Part shown: positions 19,262-28,626 of the stretch, in pieces
How positions within the stretch are numbered: position 1 is the stretch's first letter
Layout: every line of letters starts with the position of its first letter
Origin: Sphingomonas horti
GTDB taxonomy: Bacteria; Pseudomonadota; Alphaproteobacteria; Sphingomonadales; Sphingomonadaceae
Length of the DNA stretch: 64,000 nt
Assembly: GCF_009753715.1 (NCBI RefSeq)
Contig: NZ_WQMS01000007.1
Location: 10,001-74,000, forward strand
Direction of reading: 5' to 3'
Notes under the pieces: generated by a model
The model's input: only the letters and a program-made list of their open reading frames with translations
Databases searched by the model: none
Told to the model about the DNA's origin: nothing
Position numbers and translations under genes: made by a program

Positions 19262-20394
19262 TGCGGATCGCGCTGTTTTCCGGCAACTACAACTATCTGA
19301 AGGAAGGCGCGAACCAGGCGCTGGACCGGCTCGCCGCACATCTTGAGGCGCATGGACACCAGGTGCGCGCCTATTCGCCCGTGACCGACACGCCCGCGTT
19401 CGAGCCGGCGGGAACCCTGATCCCGGTGCCTTCGATCCGGCTGCCGGTGCGCGGCGAATTCCGGCTGGCGCTCGGTCTGCCGCGCCATATCCGGTCCGAT
19501 ATCGAGCGGTTCGCGCCCGACATCGTGCATGTGTCGACGCCCGACATCCTCGACACGCGCGCCCAGACCTTCGCGAAGCGCCTCCGCGTCCCGGTGGTGG
19601 CGAGCCAGCATACCCTTTTCGAGACCTATCTCGCCTATTACGCCCTTGGCTGGGCGCGGCCGCTGGTCGAGGCGCACCTGCGCCGCTTCTACCGCCGCGC
19701 CGATCATGTGCTTGCGCCGACCCCGGCGCTGGTCGAAGACATGAAGCGGCTGCGCGGCGACGATCGCGCCAGCGTCTGGAGCCGGGGCGTCGACCGCGCG
19801 CTATTCGATCCGGCCCGGCGCGACATGGATTGGCGGCGTGAGTACGGCGTCGCAGACGATGACGTGGCCGTGCTGTTCTTCGGGCGTCTCGTGCTGGAAA
19901 AGGGCGTCGACATTTATGTCGCGGCGCTCCGAGCCCTGCTGGAGCGTGGCGTCCGCGTGCGGCCGCTGGTCGTCGGCGCCGGACCTGCGGAGAGCGCGTT
20001 CGCAGCATTGCCGGGCGCGGTTCTGACCGGACATCTGGAGAAGCAAGCTCTCGCCCGCGCAGTCGCGAGCGCCGACCTGATGCTGACGCCGAGCCTCACG
20101 GAGACGTTCGGCAACGTGGTGCTGGAGGCAATGGCGTCAGGTCTGCCGGTGGTCAGCGCCGATGCGCCCAGCGCCCGCGCGTTGGTCGAGGGCGGCCACA
20201 CCGGCCTTCTCTGTTCGCCCCTTGACGTGCAAGCCTATGCCGATGCGGTTGCAGCGCTCGCTTCAGACCCCGATCGGCGCCGAACAATGGGCGCCGCCGC
20301 CCGCAAAGCGAGCGCGGCGTATAGCTGGGACGCAGCGTCGGAGAGCGTGCTCCAGGCCTATCGGCAAGTTCTTGCGCTCAGATCTCCTGGCTGA
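19261..20394 (+). CDS. Glycosyltransferase family 4 protein
   Basis: A 377-residue GT-B fold glycosyltransferase. The N-terminal half begins MRIALFSGNYNYLKEGANQA. The C-terminal half has VLFFGRLVLEKGVDIYVAAL, then LTPSLTETFGNVVLEAMASG, the nucleotide-sugar binding EX7E region of GT4. It resembles lipid or polysaccharide mannosyl/glucosyl transferases (MgtA/PimB/SqdX-like). The coupling to GtrA suggests a shared envelope glycan or glycolipid role. It converges on the next gene with about 17 bases of 3' overlap. Confidence 0.9.
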   Translation: MRIALFSGNYNYLKEGANQALDRLAAHLEAHGHQVRAYSPVTDTPAFEPAGTLIPVPSIRLPVRGEFRLALGLPRHIRSDIERFAPDIVHVSTPDILDTRAQTFAKRLRVPVVASQHTLFETYLAYYALGWARPLVEAHLRRFYRRADHVLAPTPALVEDMKRLRGDDRASVWSRGVDRALFDPARRDMDWRREYGVADDDVAVLFFGRLVLEKGVDIYVAALRALLERGVRVRPLVVGAGPAESAFAALPGAVLTGHLEKQALARAVASADLMLTPSLTETFGNVVLEAMASGLPVVSADAPSARALVEGGHTGLLCSPLDVQAYADAVAALASDPDRRRTMGAAARKASAAYSWDAASESVLQAYRQVLALRSPG

Positions 20395-21193
20395 CCTGGG
20401 CGTGGGCAAGCACTGCGAACAGGCCGGTGCTGCCGATGATATTGCCCGCGAGCGCCGGCAGCAGGAAGCCCGTGATGACCCAGCCCGCGTCCGCCTGTCC
20501 CGTCCACATCAGCAGGAACGCCTCGGCCGCCCCGGCGATCACGTGCGCGAAGCCGCCCAGGCTGATCGCCAGCGTCAGCACCAGCACGACCCAGAAACCG
20601 GTCTCGTTGTGGGCCGACCGGATCCAGGCGACCGACGCCATGATGAACCCGGCCGGGATCGCCTGCATCATCGTGTCGAAACTGTCGCGCGCCAGCAGCT
20701 TGGCGGATACGGCGACCATCCCGTCCAGCATCGGCGCGGACTGCACATGCCCCTGCGCCGCCAGCGCGGTGACGGCCGCCGTGCCGGCTAGGTTCCCACC
20801 GAGCACGATCGCCCAGAGCCGCGCGACGCGACCCGCGTTGCGCCAGCTCGTCTCGCGCGCGAACGGCAGGATCGCCACGACCGTCTGCTCAGTGAACAAT
20901 TGCATGCGGCCGAGCACGACGATCAGGAAGCCGACGGGATAGCCGAAGGCGACCACGGCGTCGCGCCACGGCGCGTCCGGCAGGTAGCGATGCAGCGCGC
21001 CACTGACCGAAACCGAGGCCATGATCGCGATGCCCGCGGCGACAGCCGACCAGAACAGCGACGAGGCCGGCCGCTCCAGTTCCTCCTCGCCCTGCTTCGA
21101 AATCGAGGCATGGACGACCTTGGCCGGCGCGGGGCTGTTCTCCTCGACCTGCTCGCGCTCCTTGGGCGACAGCTTTTCCGCCGGATCAGCCAC
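20378..21193 (-). CDS. Formate/nitrite transporter family protein
   Basis: A 271-residue protein with a charged N-terminal tail (about 40 residues) and six hydrophobic helices in the FNT arrangement. It includes GRMQLFTEQTVVAILPF, GNLAGTAAV and the late loop FLLPALAGNIIGST. FNT proteins are pentameric channels for small monovalent anions. The substrate is not predictable here. It is followed upstream by mscS-like 21186-22139, which overlaps it by 8 bases, so the two are co-transcribed leftward. Confidence 0.88.
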   Translation of the reverse strand: MADPAEKLSPKEREQVEENSPAPAKVVHASISKQGEEELERPASSLFWSAVAAGIAIMASVSVSGALHRYLPDAPWRDAVVAFGYPVGFLIVVLGRMQLFTEQTVVAILPFARETSWRNAGRVARLWAIVLGGNLAGTAAVTALAAQGHVQSAPMLDGMVAVSAKLLARDSFDTMMQAIPAGFIMASVAWIRSAHNETGFWVVLVLTLAISLGGFAHVIAGAAEAFLLMWTGQADAGWVITGFLLPALAGNIIGSTGLFAVLAHAQVSQEI

Positions 21194-22139
21194 GGGGCGG
21201 GCTCGCCGGTTCGAGCTTGAGCGGCGGCACGGCGGTGATCTCGTAGGTTGCGGACGCGATGCCGATCCCGGCGGCGTCCAGCGCGACCAGTATGTCGCGG
21301 CTCATCGCGTCCTTGATCGCGCGGGTACCGTGGTCCGGCGTCAGAAAGCGCAGCGCGAGCTCCAGCCAATTGTCGGTGATGCGCCAGTAAACGCGCGGGG
21401 CGATGTCGAGGCCTTTCAGATTGTAACGCCGCTCGAGCTCGTCGAGCCGGTCCGGATCGATCCGCTCCGGCGTCAATGCGTGGGCCCTGGCGGCGTCGAG
21501 CAGGATGCGCTCGGCCGCCGCGCGATCGTCGGCATAGCGGACGGGCAGCCGGATCTCGTCCCACAGATAGGGGAAATGATGGGTGTAGTTATACACCGGC
21601 TCGTCGAAGATCTTGTCGTTGGTGACGGTCACGATCCGGCCGGTGAACTGGCGGCTGTGTACCCAGACGGCGGGAGCCGCGTCCTGAACCGGTGGCGGCT
21701 CACCCATTTCCATGATCTTAGTCTGCATGAACGATAGCGCAATCACGTCGCCGCGCACGCCGCCCATCACGATCCGGTCACCGACGTTGAAGGTCTTGCC
21801 GCGCAGGATCACAAAATAGCCGGCGACCGCGGTGATCACGCGTTGCAGCGCGAACGCGATGCCGGCGGTTACCAGCCCGAACACCGTGCTCAGATGCGCC
21901 GGATTGTCGAACCAGATCGAGATCAGCCCGAGCAGCAGCGCAATCGCCAGCAGCAGGGCCACGCCCTGACGGCTCCAGAAGCGGAAGCGGGGGCTGTCGA
22001 CCGAGTGGCCGATCCAGCCGAGCAATGCGCGCAGCAGCGCGCCGATCGCCCAGATGCCCAGCACGAAGGCGAGCGTCAGCAGCAATTTGTGCCCGGTCGC
22101 GGCATCCGCGCCGATCAGGTGGACGCCGAACAGCTCCAT
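21186..22139 (-). CDS. MscS-type mechanosensitive ion channel
   Basis: A 317-residue protein with three to four N-terminal membrane helices. The pore helix region GLVTAGIAFALQRVITAVAG is followed by the beta domain FNVGDRIVMGGVRGDVIALS, both signatures of the MscS family. A C-terminal alpha/beta domain follows. It opens on membrane tension during osmotic downshock. It is transcribed ahead of the FNT transporter. Confidence 0.92.
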   Translation of the reverse strand: MELFGVHLIGADAATGHKLLLTLAFVLGIWAIGALLRALLGWIGHSVDSPRFRFWSRQGVALLLAIALLLGLISIWFDNPAHLSTVFGLVTAGIAFALQRVITAVAGYFVILRGKTFNVGDRIVMGGVRGDVIALSFMQTKIMEMGEPPPVQDAAPAVWVHSRQFTGRIVTVTNDKIFDEPVYNYTHHFPYLWDEIRLPVRYADDRAAAERILLDAARAHALTPERIDPDRLDELERRYNLKGLDIAPRVYWRITDNWLELALRFLTPDHGTRAIKDAMSRDILVALDAAGIGIASATYEITAVPPLKLEPASPPRG

Positions 22140-22207
22140 CCCCGCGCCAACCGGCAGCCGCCGATCGGGTTCCGGAACCCCAAAGCGCGAACGCCTGTTG
22201 TCCGGCC

Positions 22208-22587
22208 GTGTCGGATGCCCATGCCATTATCGAGCAGTTGGCCAAGCTGCTGGAAATCGCTGGCGTCGCCATCATCCTGGGCGGCGTGGTGCTCGCGTCT
22301 GCGATCTTCGTGCGGGCGGGTCTCGCGTCGCATAATGGCGGCTGAGTTACGAGCAATATCGCGCGAACCTGGGCCGCGGCATCCTGCTCGGGCTGGAGCT
22401 GCTGGTGGGCGCAGACATCATCGGCACGATCACGGCGCCGCTGACGTTCGAAAGCGTCGGGTTGCTGGCGATCATCGTGATGATCCGGACCTTCCTCAGC
22501 TTCTCGCTGGAGACCGAGATCGAGGGCTGCTGGCCCTGGCAGCGGGCGGCCCGAAAGGCGCAGGGCGAGACCGACAAGAGCCGGTAG
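22208..22587 (+). pseudogene. Frameshifted DUF1622 membrane protein
   Basis: Two partial frames together make one DUF1622 protein. The first (22208 GTG to the stop at 22345) carries IIEQLAKLLEIAGVAIILGG and ends ASHNGG. The second, in a different frame from 22345 to 22587, carries YEQYRANLGRGILLGLELLV and the family end FLSFSLETEIEGCWPW. The frame step is -1, which fits loss of one base near 22335-22346. There is no homopolymer or slippery site at the junction, so this is a real inactivation or an isolated sequencing error. Confidence 0.8.
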
Positions 22588-22592
22588 TGGAT

Positions 22593-22661
22593 GGGCCCTT
22601 CCCGGGAGAAGGGGAGAGGAAAGGGCCCACCCGCCCCTCCCGCAGGAGAGGCGGGAGGGGA
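22593..22661. terminator. Hairpins between DUF1622 and the TonB receptor
   Basis: Two stem-loops lie between convergent genes. One pairs GGGCCCTT with AAGGGCCC. The second, at 22635-22661, is a perfect 10-base stem (CCCCTCCCGC) with a 7-base loop. They probably terminate transcription from both sides. The flanking GGGAGAAGGGGAGAGG sequence recalls the dispersed repeat family at 5024. Confidence 0.65.
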
Positions 22662-22667
22662 ATCCAA

Positions 22668-25046
22668 TCAGAACTTCACGCCGAAGCTGGCGAAGACCTG
22701 GCGCGGATTGCCGTAGAAGGTGGTCACCACGCCTTCCTTGCCGAGGCTCGGGATCACCTGTCCTTGCGCGGTCCGGAGCGGGACGGCCGTGACCGGATCG
22801 ACCGCCAGGAACTGGTAGCCCGACGAGATATACTGCTTGTCGAGGATGTTCTTCGCATGCAGCCCGATCGAATAGCGCTGGTCCTCGCTGGTCCAGACGA
22901 TCGAGGCATCCCAGATCGCATAGCCAGGCTGGTCGAGAAACGGACTCGGAGATTCGAACTGGAAGGTCTTGCTGCGGTAGGAGACCGTCGTCAGCGCGTC
23001 GATCGAGCCGGAGCCGATCGGCACGTCATAGTCGAGCGTGCCCGACAGCGTCCATTTCGGCGTGTTCTGGATGCGCCGGAAATCGGCGACGTCGACCGGG
23101 CCCCGGCCCGGCACGTTGGTGACGAACTGGTCGTACTTCGCATCGATATAGCCGAGCGTGCCGGAGAAATTCAGCCGGTCGCCGTCGACGCCGAAGTCGC
23201 GGGCGAGGACCGCCTGCGTCTCAAACTCGACGCCCTTGAAGGTCGCCTTGCCGGCATTGGTGGTGACGCCGACAAAGGTCGGCACGCCGTTGATCACGGC
23301 GCCCACCGAACCCGGCACCTGCACGTCCTTATAGTCGGCATAGAAGCCGGCAAGAGCGAAGCGCACCCGGTTGTCGAGCACCGACGCCTTCCAGCCGATC
23401 TCGTAGCTGTCGACCTTCTCCGGATCGAATAGGAAATAATCGAAGATTTCGGACGCGCTGCGCGTGCCGTCGCCGTTGGTGTCGGGCGCGGCCGTCGAGA
23501 GACCGCGCGGGTCGAAGCCGCCGCCTTTGAAGCCCTTCGAATAGCTGGCGTAGAGCGTGTGATCCTCGGTCGGCTTGAAGCTGATCGAGGCGCGCGGCGT
23601 GAACTCCTTGAAGGTCTTCTCGCCAGTGAAGTTGGACGTGAGCGCGCCGAGCTGGACGCCGGCGCCGCCGAGTGCCGGCGAGGCGCCGCCGACGAGGTTC
23701 TTGCGGATCACGACCGCGTGGCGCTTGTCCTCGGTGTAGCGGCCGCCCAGCGAGACCGCGAACTGGTCGGTGATATTATAGGTGAAATCGCCGAACACTG
23801 CCCAGGTCTTGGTGCGCACGTCGCCGAAGGTCGAGGCAGTGAAGCCGGGCAGGCCCAGCGGAACCCCGGTCGTGTCCAGGATCACGTCGAAGATGTTCCG
23901 CGCGCGAGCATCCAGATAGTAGAAGCCGGCGACGCCCTGCAGCTTGTCGCTTTCATAGACCGCCTGGAATTCCTCCGACCATTGGCGGTTCTGGTAGATC
24001 GCCGGCACGTCGACATCCGCCGCGGGCAGCGCGTCGAAGTCGATCGGCGTGGCGCTGCGGTCCTTGCGCCAAGCAAGGATGTTCTTGAACGTCAGCGTGT
24101 CGGTCGCCGCCCATTCGAGCCGCCCGGCGACGCCATAGGCCTTCACGTCCTGGTGCGGCGTGTTGAGCCCGGCGCGGGTGTCATAGACGTCGTCCAGCGC
24201 CGGCGCGCCGCTCTGCAGACCGGGAATCAGCCGGTGGCCGTTGCGCGGGTTGGACTTGTCGTGAGTATAGTCGCCGCTCAGCCGGAAGAAGAGGCTGTCC
24301 TGACTGCCGGCCTCGGCGGTGAAGCGGGCGGCCCACACGTCCTTGTTGTAGTTTTCCAGCCCGTTGGTCAGGTTCTTGCCGAAGCCGCCGCGGCTCAGCC
24401 GGGCGACCGAGCCGCCGATGCGGAAATCCTGAGTCAGCGGGACGCTGCCGGTCGCGACCAGATCGGCCTGCTCATATTCGCCGAGATTGCCGCGCAGGCT
24501 CAGCTCGGCATCGTCCGGGTTGAGGTTCTTGGTGACGTATTTGATCGCGCCGCCGATCGTGTTGCGGCCGTAAAGCGTCCCCTGCGGCCCGCGCAGCACC
24601 TCGATGCGCTGCAGGTCGTAAATGTCGAGCACCGCCGCCTGCGGGCGGTTCAGATAGACATCGTCGAGATAGAGGCCGACGCCCGCCTCGAAGCCGGCGA
24701 CCGGGTCCTGCTGGCCGACGCCGCGAATGAAGGCGGTCAGCGTCGAGTTGGTGCCGCGACTGGTCTCGACCGTGATGTTCGGCGTCGTGTCGGCGATGTC
24801 GGTGATGTCGATCGCGCCCTGGCGCTGCAGCCCGTCGCCGGTGAAGGCGGTGATCGCGACCGGCACGTCGAGCAGATTTTCCTCGCGCCGGCGCGCGGTC
24901 ACGACGATGTCGAGGTCGCCGGCCGCGGAATCCTCGGCTGTCGTCTGCGCGGGCGGCGGCGCGTCCTGAGCAAGTGCCGGAGCCGCCGTCAGTGCCGCAG
25001 CGGCAACACCCAGATTGAACAGCGCGCGCGTCGAAATCCTGATCAT
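22668..25046 (-). CDS. TonB-dependent outer-membrane receptor
   Basis: A 792-residue protein. A signal peptide (to about residue 27, ending APALAQ) is followed by a plug domain (about 45-170, with DIVVTARRREENLLDVPVAI, DITDIADTTPNITVE and the box EVLRGPQGTLYGRNTIGGAI). A 22-strand barrel follows, ending in an aromatic C-terminus (VFASFGVKF). It resembles the FecA/CirA-like receptors expanded in sphingomonads. The ligand is not clear. It is divergent from a TetR gene with a palindrome in between, so TetR control is likely. Confidence 0.95.
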   Translation of the reverse strand: MIRISTRALFNLGVAAAALTAAPALAQDAPPPAQTTAEDSAAGDLDIVVTARRREENLLDVPVAITAFTGDGLQRQGAIDITDIADTTPNITVETSRGTNSTLTAFIRGVGQQDPVAGFEAGVGLYLDDVYLNRPQAAVLDIYDLQRIEVLRGPQGTLYGRNTIGGAIKYVTKNLNPDDAELSLRGNLGEYEQADLVATGSVPLTQDFRIGGSVARLSRGGFGKNLTNGLENYNKDVWAARFTAEAGSQDSLFFRLSGDYTHDKSNPRNGHRLIPGLQSGAPALDDVYDTRAGLNTPHQDVKAYGVAGRLEWAATDTLTFKNILAWRKDRSATPIDFDALPAADVDVPAIYQNRQWSEEFQAVYESDKLQGVAGFYYLDARARNIFDVILDTTGVPLGLPGFTASTFGDVRTKTWAVFGDFTYNITDQFAVSLGGRYTEDKRHAVVIRKNLVGGASPALGGAGVQLGALTSNFTGEKTFKEFTPRASISFKPTEDHTLYASYSKGFKGGGFDPRGLSTAAPDTNGDGTRSASEIFDYFLFDPEKVDSYEIGWKASVLDNRVRFALAGFYADYKDVQVPGSVGAVINGVPTFVGVTTNAGKATFKGVEFETQAVLARDFGVDGDRLNFSGTLGYIDAKYDQFVTNVPGRGPVDVADFRRIQNTPKWTLSGTLDYDVPIGSGSIDALTTVSYRSKTFQFESPSPFLDQPGYAIWDASIVWTSEDQRYSIGLHAKNILDKQYISSGYQFLAVDPVTAVPLRTAQGQVIPSLGKEGVVTTFYGNPRQVFASFGVKF

Positions 25047-25108
25047 TCTTTCCCTCCCCACGGGGCAGCCCTCCCTGCGGCTTGTGCCCGTCGTCGGGGC
25101 GGCTATAC

Positions 25109-25129
25109 TGAAACCTGAACCGGGTTTCA
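25109..25129. promoter_or_regulatory. Palindromic operator candidate between TonB receptor and tetR
   Basis: A 7-base inverted repeat (TGAAACC and GGTTTCA) spaced by 7 bases, located in the 100-base gap between the divergent genes. It touches a TATACT box at 25104 that could be the -10 element of the tetR promoter. Position and symmetry fit autoregulation by the adjacent TetR protein. Confidence 0.55.
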
Positions 25130-25147
25130 ACTTCGGTCGGAGCGGGG

Positions 25148-25774
25148 ATGCAAAAGACGGGGGACAGTAGCAGCGCTGCAACACCTGGGGCGAAGCAGCC
25201 GCGCACCGAACGCGGCCGGCGGACGCTGCGCGCGATCCTCGACGCGGCGGCCGTGGAATTCGGCGACCGGGGCTTTCACGAAACCGGGATCATCCAGATC
25301 ACCCAGCGCGCCGGCGTCGCGCTCGGCACTTTCTACACCTATTTCGATTCCAAGGAGGACGTGTTCCGGGCGCTGGTCCGCGACTTCTCCGACAAGGTGC
25401 GCGAGGGCGCCGGCCGCGCGCTCGCCGATGCGACCGACCAGATCGACGCGGAGCGGCGCGGCCTCGACTGGTTCCTGCACTTCGCGCGCCAGCACAAGGA
25501 AATCTACCGGATCATTGACCAGGCCGAGTTCGTCGACCAGGACAGCTTCCGCTTCCACTATGAGACGACGGTCGGCCGGATCCGCAAGCGCCTGGAGGCC
25601 GCGGCCGCGCGCGGCGAGGTCCGTGCGGACGTCGGCGAAATCCACGCCTGGGCGATCGGCGGGATGAACGTGTTCCTGGGCCTGCGCTACGGCGTGTGGA
25701 GCGACAAGGAGGACCTGTCGGAGATCGCCCGCATCGCCAACGACTTCGTCGCCAACGGGCTAGCGCCGAAGTAG
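25148..25774 (+). CDS. TetR family transcriptional regulator
   Basis: A 208-residue regulator. The N-terminal helix-turn-helix ERGRRTLRAILDAAAVEFGD, then VALGTFYTYFDSKEDVFRAL, is a textbook TetR DNA-binding domain. An all-helical ligand domain follows. It probably represses itself and the divergent TonB receptor through the palindrome at 25109. Its end overlaps the end of metW by 15 bases (convergent). Confidence 0.93.
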   Translation: MQKTGDSSSAATPGAKQPRTERGRRTLRAILDAAAVEFGDRGFHETGIIQITQRAGVALGTFYTYFDSKEDVFRALVRDFSDKVREGAGRALADATDQIDAERRGLDWFLHFARQHKEIYRIIDQAEFVDQDSFRFHYETTVGRIRKRLEAAAARGEVRADVGEIHAWAIGGMNVFLGLRYGVWSDKEDLSEIARIANDFVANGLAPK

Positions 25775-26347
25775 GAACACCGCGTGCTCGGCGCGGAAGT
25801 TCGCGGCTGCGGCGCTGGTCAGCCTGTCGCCGGACAGGAACCAGGCCCCTTCGACCGTCAGCCCCCGCTCGCGAACGAAGGCTCGGAAATCATCGATCGT
25901 CGTGTGGTGGATGTTCGGCGTCTCGTACCACTCCAGCGGCAGCAGCCGCGTGACCGGCATACGTCCACCCCAGAGCAGCGACAGCCGCACCCGCCAATGG
26001 GCGAAGTTCGGGAAGGACACGAACGCCTTGCAGCCGATCCTGAGCAGCTGGTCGAGCACCTGATCGGGCCGGCGTGTGGTCTGCAGCGTCTGGCTGAGGA
26101 TCGCATAGTCGAACGCGTCGGCCGGATAATCGGCCAGGTCGGTATCGGCATCGCCCTGGATCACCGAGAGTCCACGCGCGACCGCGGCGGCGACATTGGC
26201 CGAATCGAGTTCCAGCCCGCGCGCGTCGACCTGTCGCAGGCCGCTCAGCGCCGCCATCAGCGCGCCGTCGCCGCAGCCGACATCAAGCACCCGCGTGCCC
26301 GGGGCGACGTTCGCGGCGATGATCGCAAGGTCGGGGCGAAGCGTCAT
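25760..26347 (-). CDS. metW: Methionine biosynthesis protein MetW
   Basis: A 195-residue SAM-binding methyltransferase-fold protein with motif [18 protein letters not shown], then [20 protein letters not shown] and [14 protein letters not shown], specific to MetW. MetW works with MetX in O-acylhomoserine formation in many proteobacteria. The start overlaps the metX stop by 4 bases. Confidence 0.95.
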   Translation of the reverse strand: MTLRPDLAIIAANVAPGTRVLDVGCGDGALMAALSGLRQVDARGLELDSANVAAAVARGLSVIQGDADTDLADYPADAFDYAILSQTLQTTRRPDQVLDQLLRIGCKAFVSFPNFAHWRVRLSLLWGGRMPVTRLLPLEWYETPNIHHTTIDDFRAFVRERGLTVEGAWFLSGDRLTSAAAANFRAEHAVFLLRR

Positions 26348-27456
26348 CTGGACGCCAGGAACCCTGCAATCACCCGGTCCATCTCCGTATTCTCCAGCAG
26401 GAAGGCGTCATGGCCGAACGGGCTGGAAAGCTCGACGAAGCTGGTCCGCGCGCCGGCGGCGTTAAGCGCCTGGACGATCGCGCGGCTTTCGGCGGTTGGG
26501 TACAGCCAGTCGCTGTCGAAGCTGATCAGGCAGAAGCGCGTAGCCATGCCCATGAAGGCATTGGCAAGCGATCCGCCATGTTCCTCGGCGATGTCGAGAT
26601 AGTCCATCGCCCGCGTGATATAGAGGTAGGAGTTCGCGTCGAACCGATCAGTGAAGCTCAGCCCCTGGTGGCGCAGATAGCTTTCGACCTGGAAATCGGC
26701 GTCGAAGCCGAAGCTCTTCGCGTCACGCGCCTGAAGACGGCGCCCGAATTTCTCGGTGAGGCCGGCCTCCGACAGATAGGTGATGTGCGCCGCCATCCGG
26801 GCCACGGCGAGACCCGCGGCGGGCGGCGTGCCATCGTAATAGTCGCCGTTCCGCCAGTTCGGGTCGGCCATGATCGCCTGTCGCCCGACCTCATGAAAGG
26901 CGATGTTCTGGGCAGAATGGCGCGCCGAGGATGCGATGACCAGCGCCGCCTCGACCCGGTCGGGATAGGTGGCCGCCCATTCGAGCGCCTGCATGCCGCC
27001 CATCGACCCGCCCACCACTGCCTTCAGCCGCGCGATGCCGAGATGATCGAGCAAGGCCGCCTGGGCGCGCACCATGTCGCGGATCGTGATCACCGGAAAG
27101 CGCATCGCGTAGGGTCTGCCGCTCGCGGGATCGACGCTCGCCGGACCGCTCGACCCCATGCAGGATCCCAGCACGTTCGCGCAGATCACCAGATTCCGGT
27201 CGGTGTCGATCGGCTTGCCCGGACCGACCACGCGCTGCCACCAGCCAGGCTTGCCGGTGCGGGGATGGGGCGAGGCGAGATGCTGGTCGCCGGTCAGGGC
27301 ATGGCAGACCAGGACCGCGTTCGAGGCGGCGGCGCCCGGCGCGCCATAAGTCTCGTACGCGATCTCGATTTCGGGAAGCGATGCGCCGCCGTCCAATGGC
27401 AACGGGCCCGGCAGCCGGACGTGGCGGTCGAGGCCGAAGCGGGCATCGACCGTCAC
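26344..27456 (-). CDS. metX: Homoserine O-acetyltransferase
   Basis: A 370-residue alpha/beta hydrolase-fold acyltransferase. The nucleophile elbow [12 protein letters not shown] holds Ser151, and the catalytic Asp and His lie in [10 protein letters not shown] and FGHDAFLLE. It activates homoserine for methionine synthesis. The GTG start at 27456 overlaps the upstream TGA (GTGA) and gives the usual length. MetX-family members may be acetyl- or succinyl-specific, which the sequence alone does not settle. Confidence 0.94.
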   Translation of the reverse strand: MTVDARFGLDRHVRLPGPLPLDGGASLPEIEIAYETYGAPGAAASNAVLVCHALTGDQHLASPHPRTGKPGWWQRVVGPGKPIDTDRNLVICANVLGSCMGSSGPASVDPASGRPYAMRFPVITIRDMVRAQAALLDHLGIARLKAVVGGSMGGMQALEWAATYPDRVEAALVIASSARHSAQNIAFHEVGRQAIMADPNWRNGDYYDGTPPAAGLAVARMAAHITYLSEAGLTEKFGRRLQARDAKSFGFDADFQVESYLRHQGLSFTDRFDANSYLYITRAMDYLDIAEEHGGSLANAFMGMATRFCLISFDSDWLYPTAESRAIVQALNAAGARTSFVELSSPFGHDAFLLENTEMDRVIAGFLASR

Positions 27457-28571
27457 GCCCAGCCCCCGAAGCGCGGCCACAGGGCGGCGATCGCGTCGTC
27501 GCCGTCCAGCACGTGATAGCGGTCGTGCTGCGCCGCGGTCGCGCAGGCGTGGTTGGGCAGGATGCGGAGCATCGTGCCGATCGGGAACCGCGCCAGGTCG
27601 AGCGGCCGGCCGTGCCGGTCGGCCACGATGCCATGCTCCTGGTTGGCGGAAATGACGATCAGGTCCTCCGTCCCGCTCACCAGTCCATAGCCCTGGTCGA
27701 CCGGCTGCGCCTGCGTCCCGCGATCGCGGGAAAGCGCCATCCAGCCCGCATCGGTGATCAGCCAGCCGCGCTCGGCCTGATGTCCGATCACCGTCGCCGC
27801 GACCGAGATCGCAATGTCGTCGACCGCGCAGACGCCGAGCCCCGCCATCACCAGATCCTGGAAGACATAGACCCCGACCCGCACTTCGGCGACACCGGAC
27901 AAGTCGCGCGCGAAAGTGGCGGTCGGAGTCGAACCGACGCTGACGACAGGGCACGGGAACCCGGCGCTGCGCAACGCCTCGGCCGCGCGGACCGTGCCCG
28001 ATCGTTCCAGCTCGGCATGGGCTGCGATCCGCTCTTCGCCCGGCGCGTCGTAGGACCCGCCGCCATGAGTCATCACGCCGCGGAGCTCGGCCCCGTCCGC
28101 GAGCCGGCCCGCAATGGCGGCGAGCAAGGCCGCATCGTCGGGCGCGACCCCGGCGCGGTGACGATCGCTGTCGATCTCGATCAGGACAGGCAGCTTCAGC
28201 CCCTCCGCGCGCCCGAACGCCGCCACGGCTTCTGCCGCCGCGATGCTGTCCAGGATCAGCGAGAGCGTGGCGCCGCGCCGGGTCAGCTCCGCGACGTGCG
28301 CCAGCTTGTTCGGCGCGATGCCGACCGCGTAGAGGATGTCGCGAAAGCCGGCGGCGAAGAACTGATCCGCTTCCCTCAACGTCGATACCGTTACGCCGCC
28401 GGGCCAGCCCTCGACCATCGCGCACGCGACCTCGACCGACTTGGCGGTCTTCAGATGCGGGCGCAATGTGACGCCATGCCGCCTCATCGTCGCGTTCATC
28501 CGCGCGATATTGGCGCGCATTTTCGCGGCATCGAGCAGCAGGGCAGGCGTTTCAAGATCGGCGAGGCGCAT
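27453..28571 (-). CDS. Fold-type III PLP enzyme (DSD1/D-threonine aldolase-like)
   Basis: A 372-residue alanine-racemase-type TIM-barrel enzyme. It begins [18 protein letters not shown], and the PLP lysine sits in [25 protein letters not shown] and a late His/Cys region ([19 protein letters not shown]) match metal-binding D-serine dehydratase/D-threonine aldolase relatives. It may act on D-hydroxy amino acids. The ATG at 28571 is chosen because the family motif begins there. It is divergent from hisC with 55 bases between and ends overlapping metX. Confidence 0.88.
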   Translation of the reverse strand: MRLADLETPALLLDAAKMRANIARMNATMRRHGVTLRPHLKTAKSVEVACAMVEGWPGGVTVSTLREADQFFAAGFRDILYAVGIAPNKLAHVAELTRRGATLSLILDSIAAAEAVAAFGRAEGLKLPVLIEIDSDRHRAGVAPDDAALLAAIAGRLADGAELRGVMTHGGGSYDAPGEERIAAHAELERSGTVRAAEALRSAGFPCPVVSVGSTPTATFARDLSGVAEVRVGVYVFQDLVMAGLGVCAVDDIAISVAATVIGHQAERGWLITDAGWMALSRDRGTQAQPVDQGYGLVSGTEDLIVISANQEHGIVADRHGRPLDLARFPIGTMLRILPNHACATAAQHDRYHVLDGDDAIAALWPRFGGWA

Positions 28572-28626
28572 GCGTGTCCTTATCGGTCCGCTTGCGTCGG
28601 CGGCAATCTCCTTTAGACGCCCGGCC

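Noticed and set aside
22335-22346. Programmed frameshift in the DUF1622 gene
   Set aside because: No slippery heptamer or downstream structure is visible at the junction, and the family is normally a single frame.
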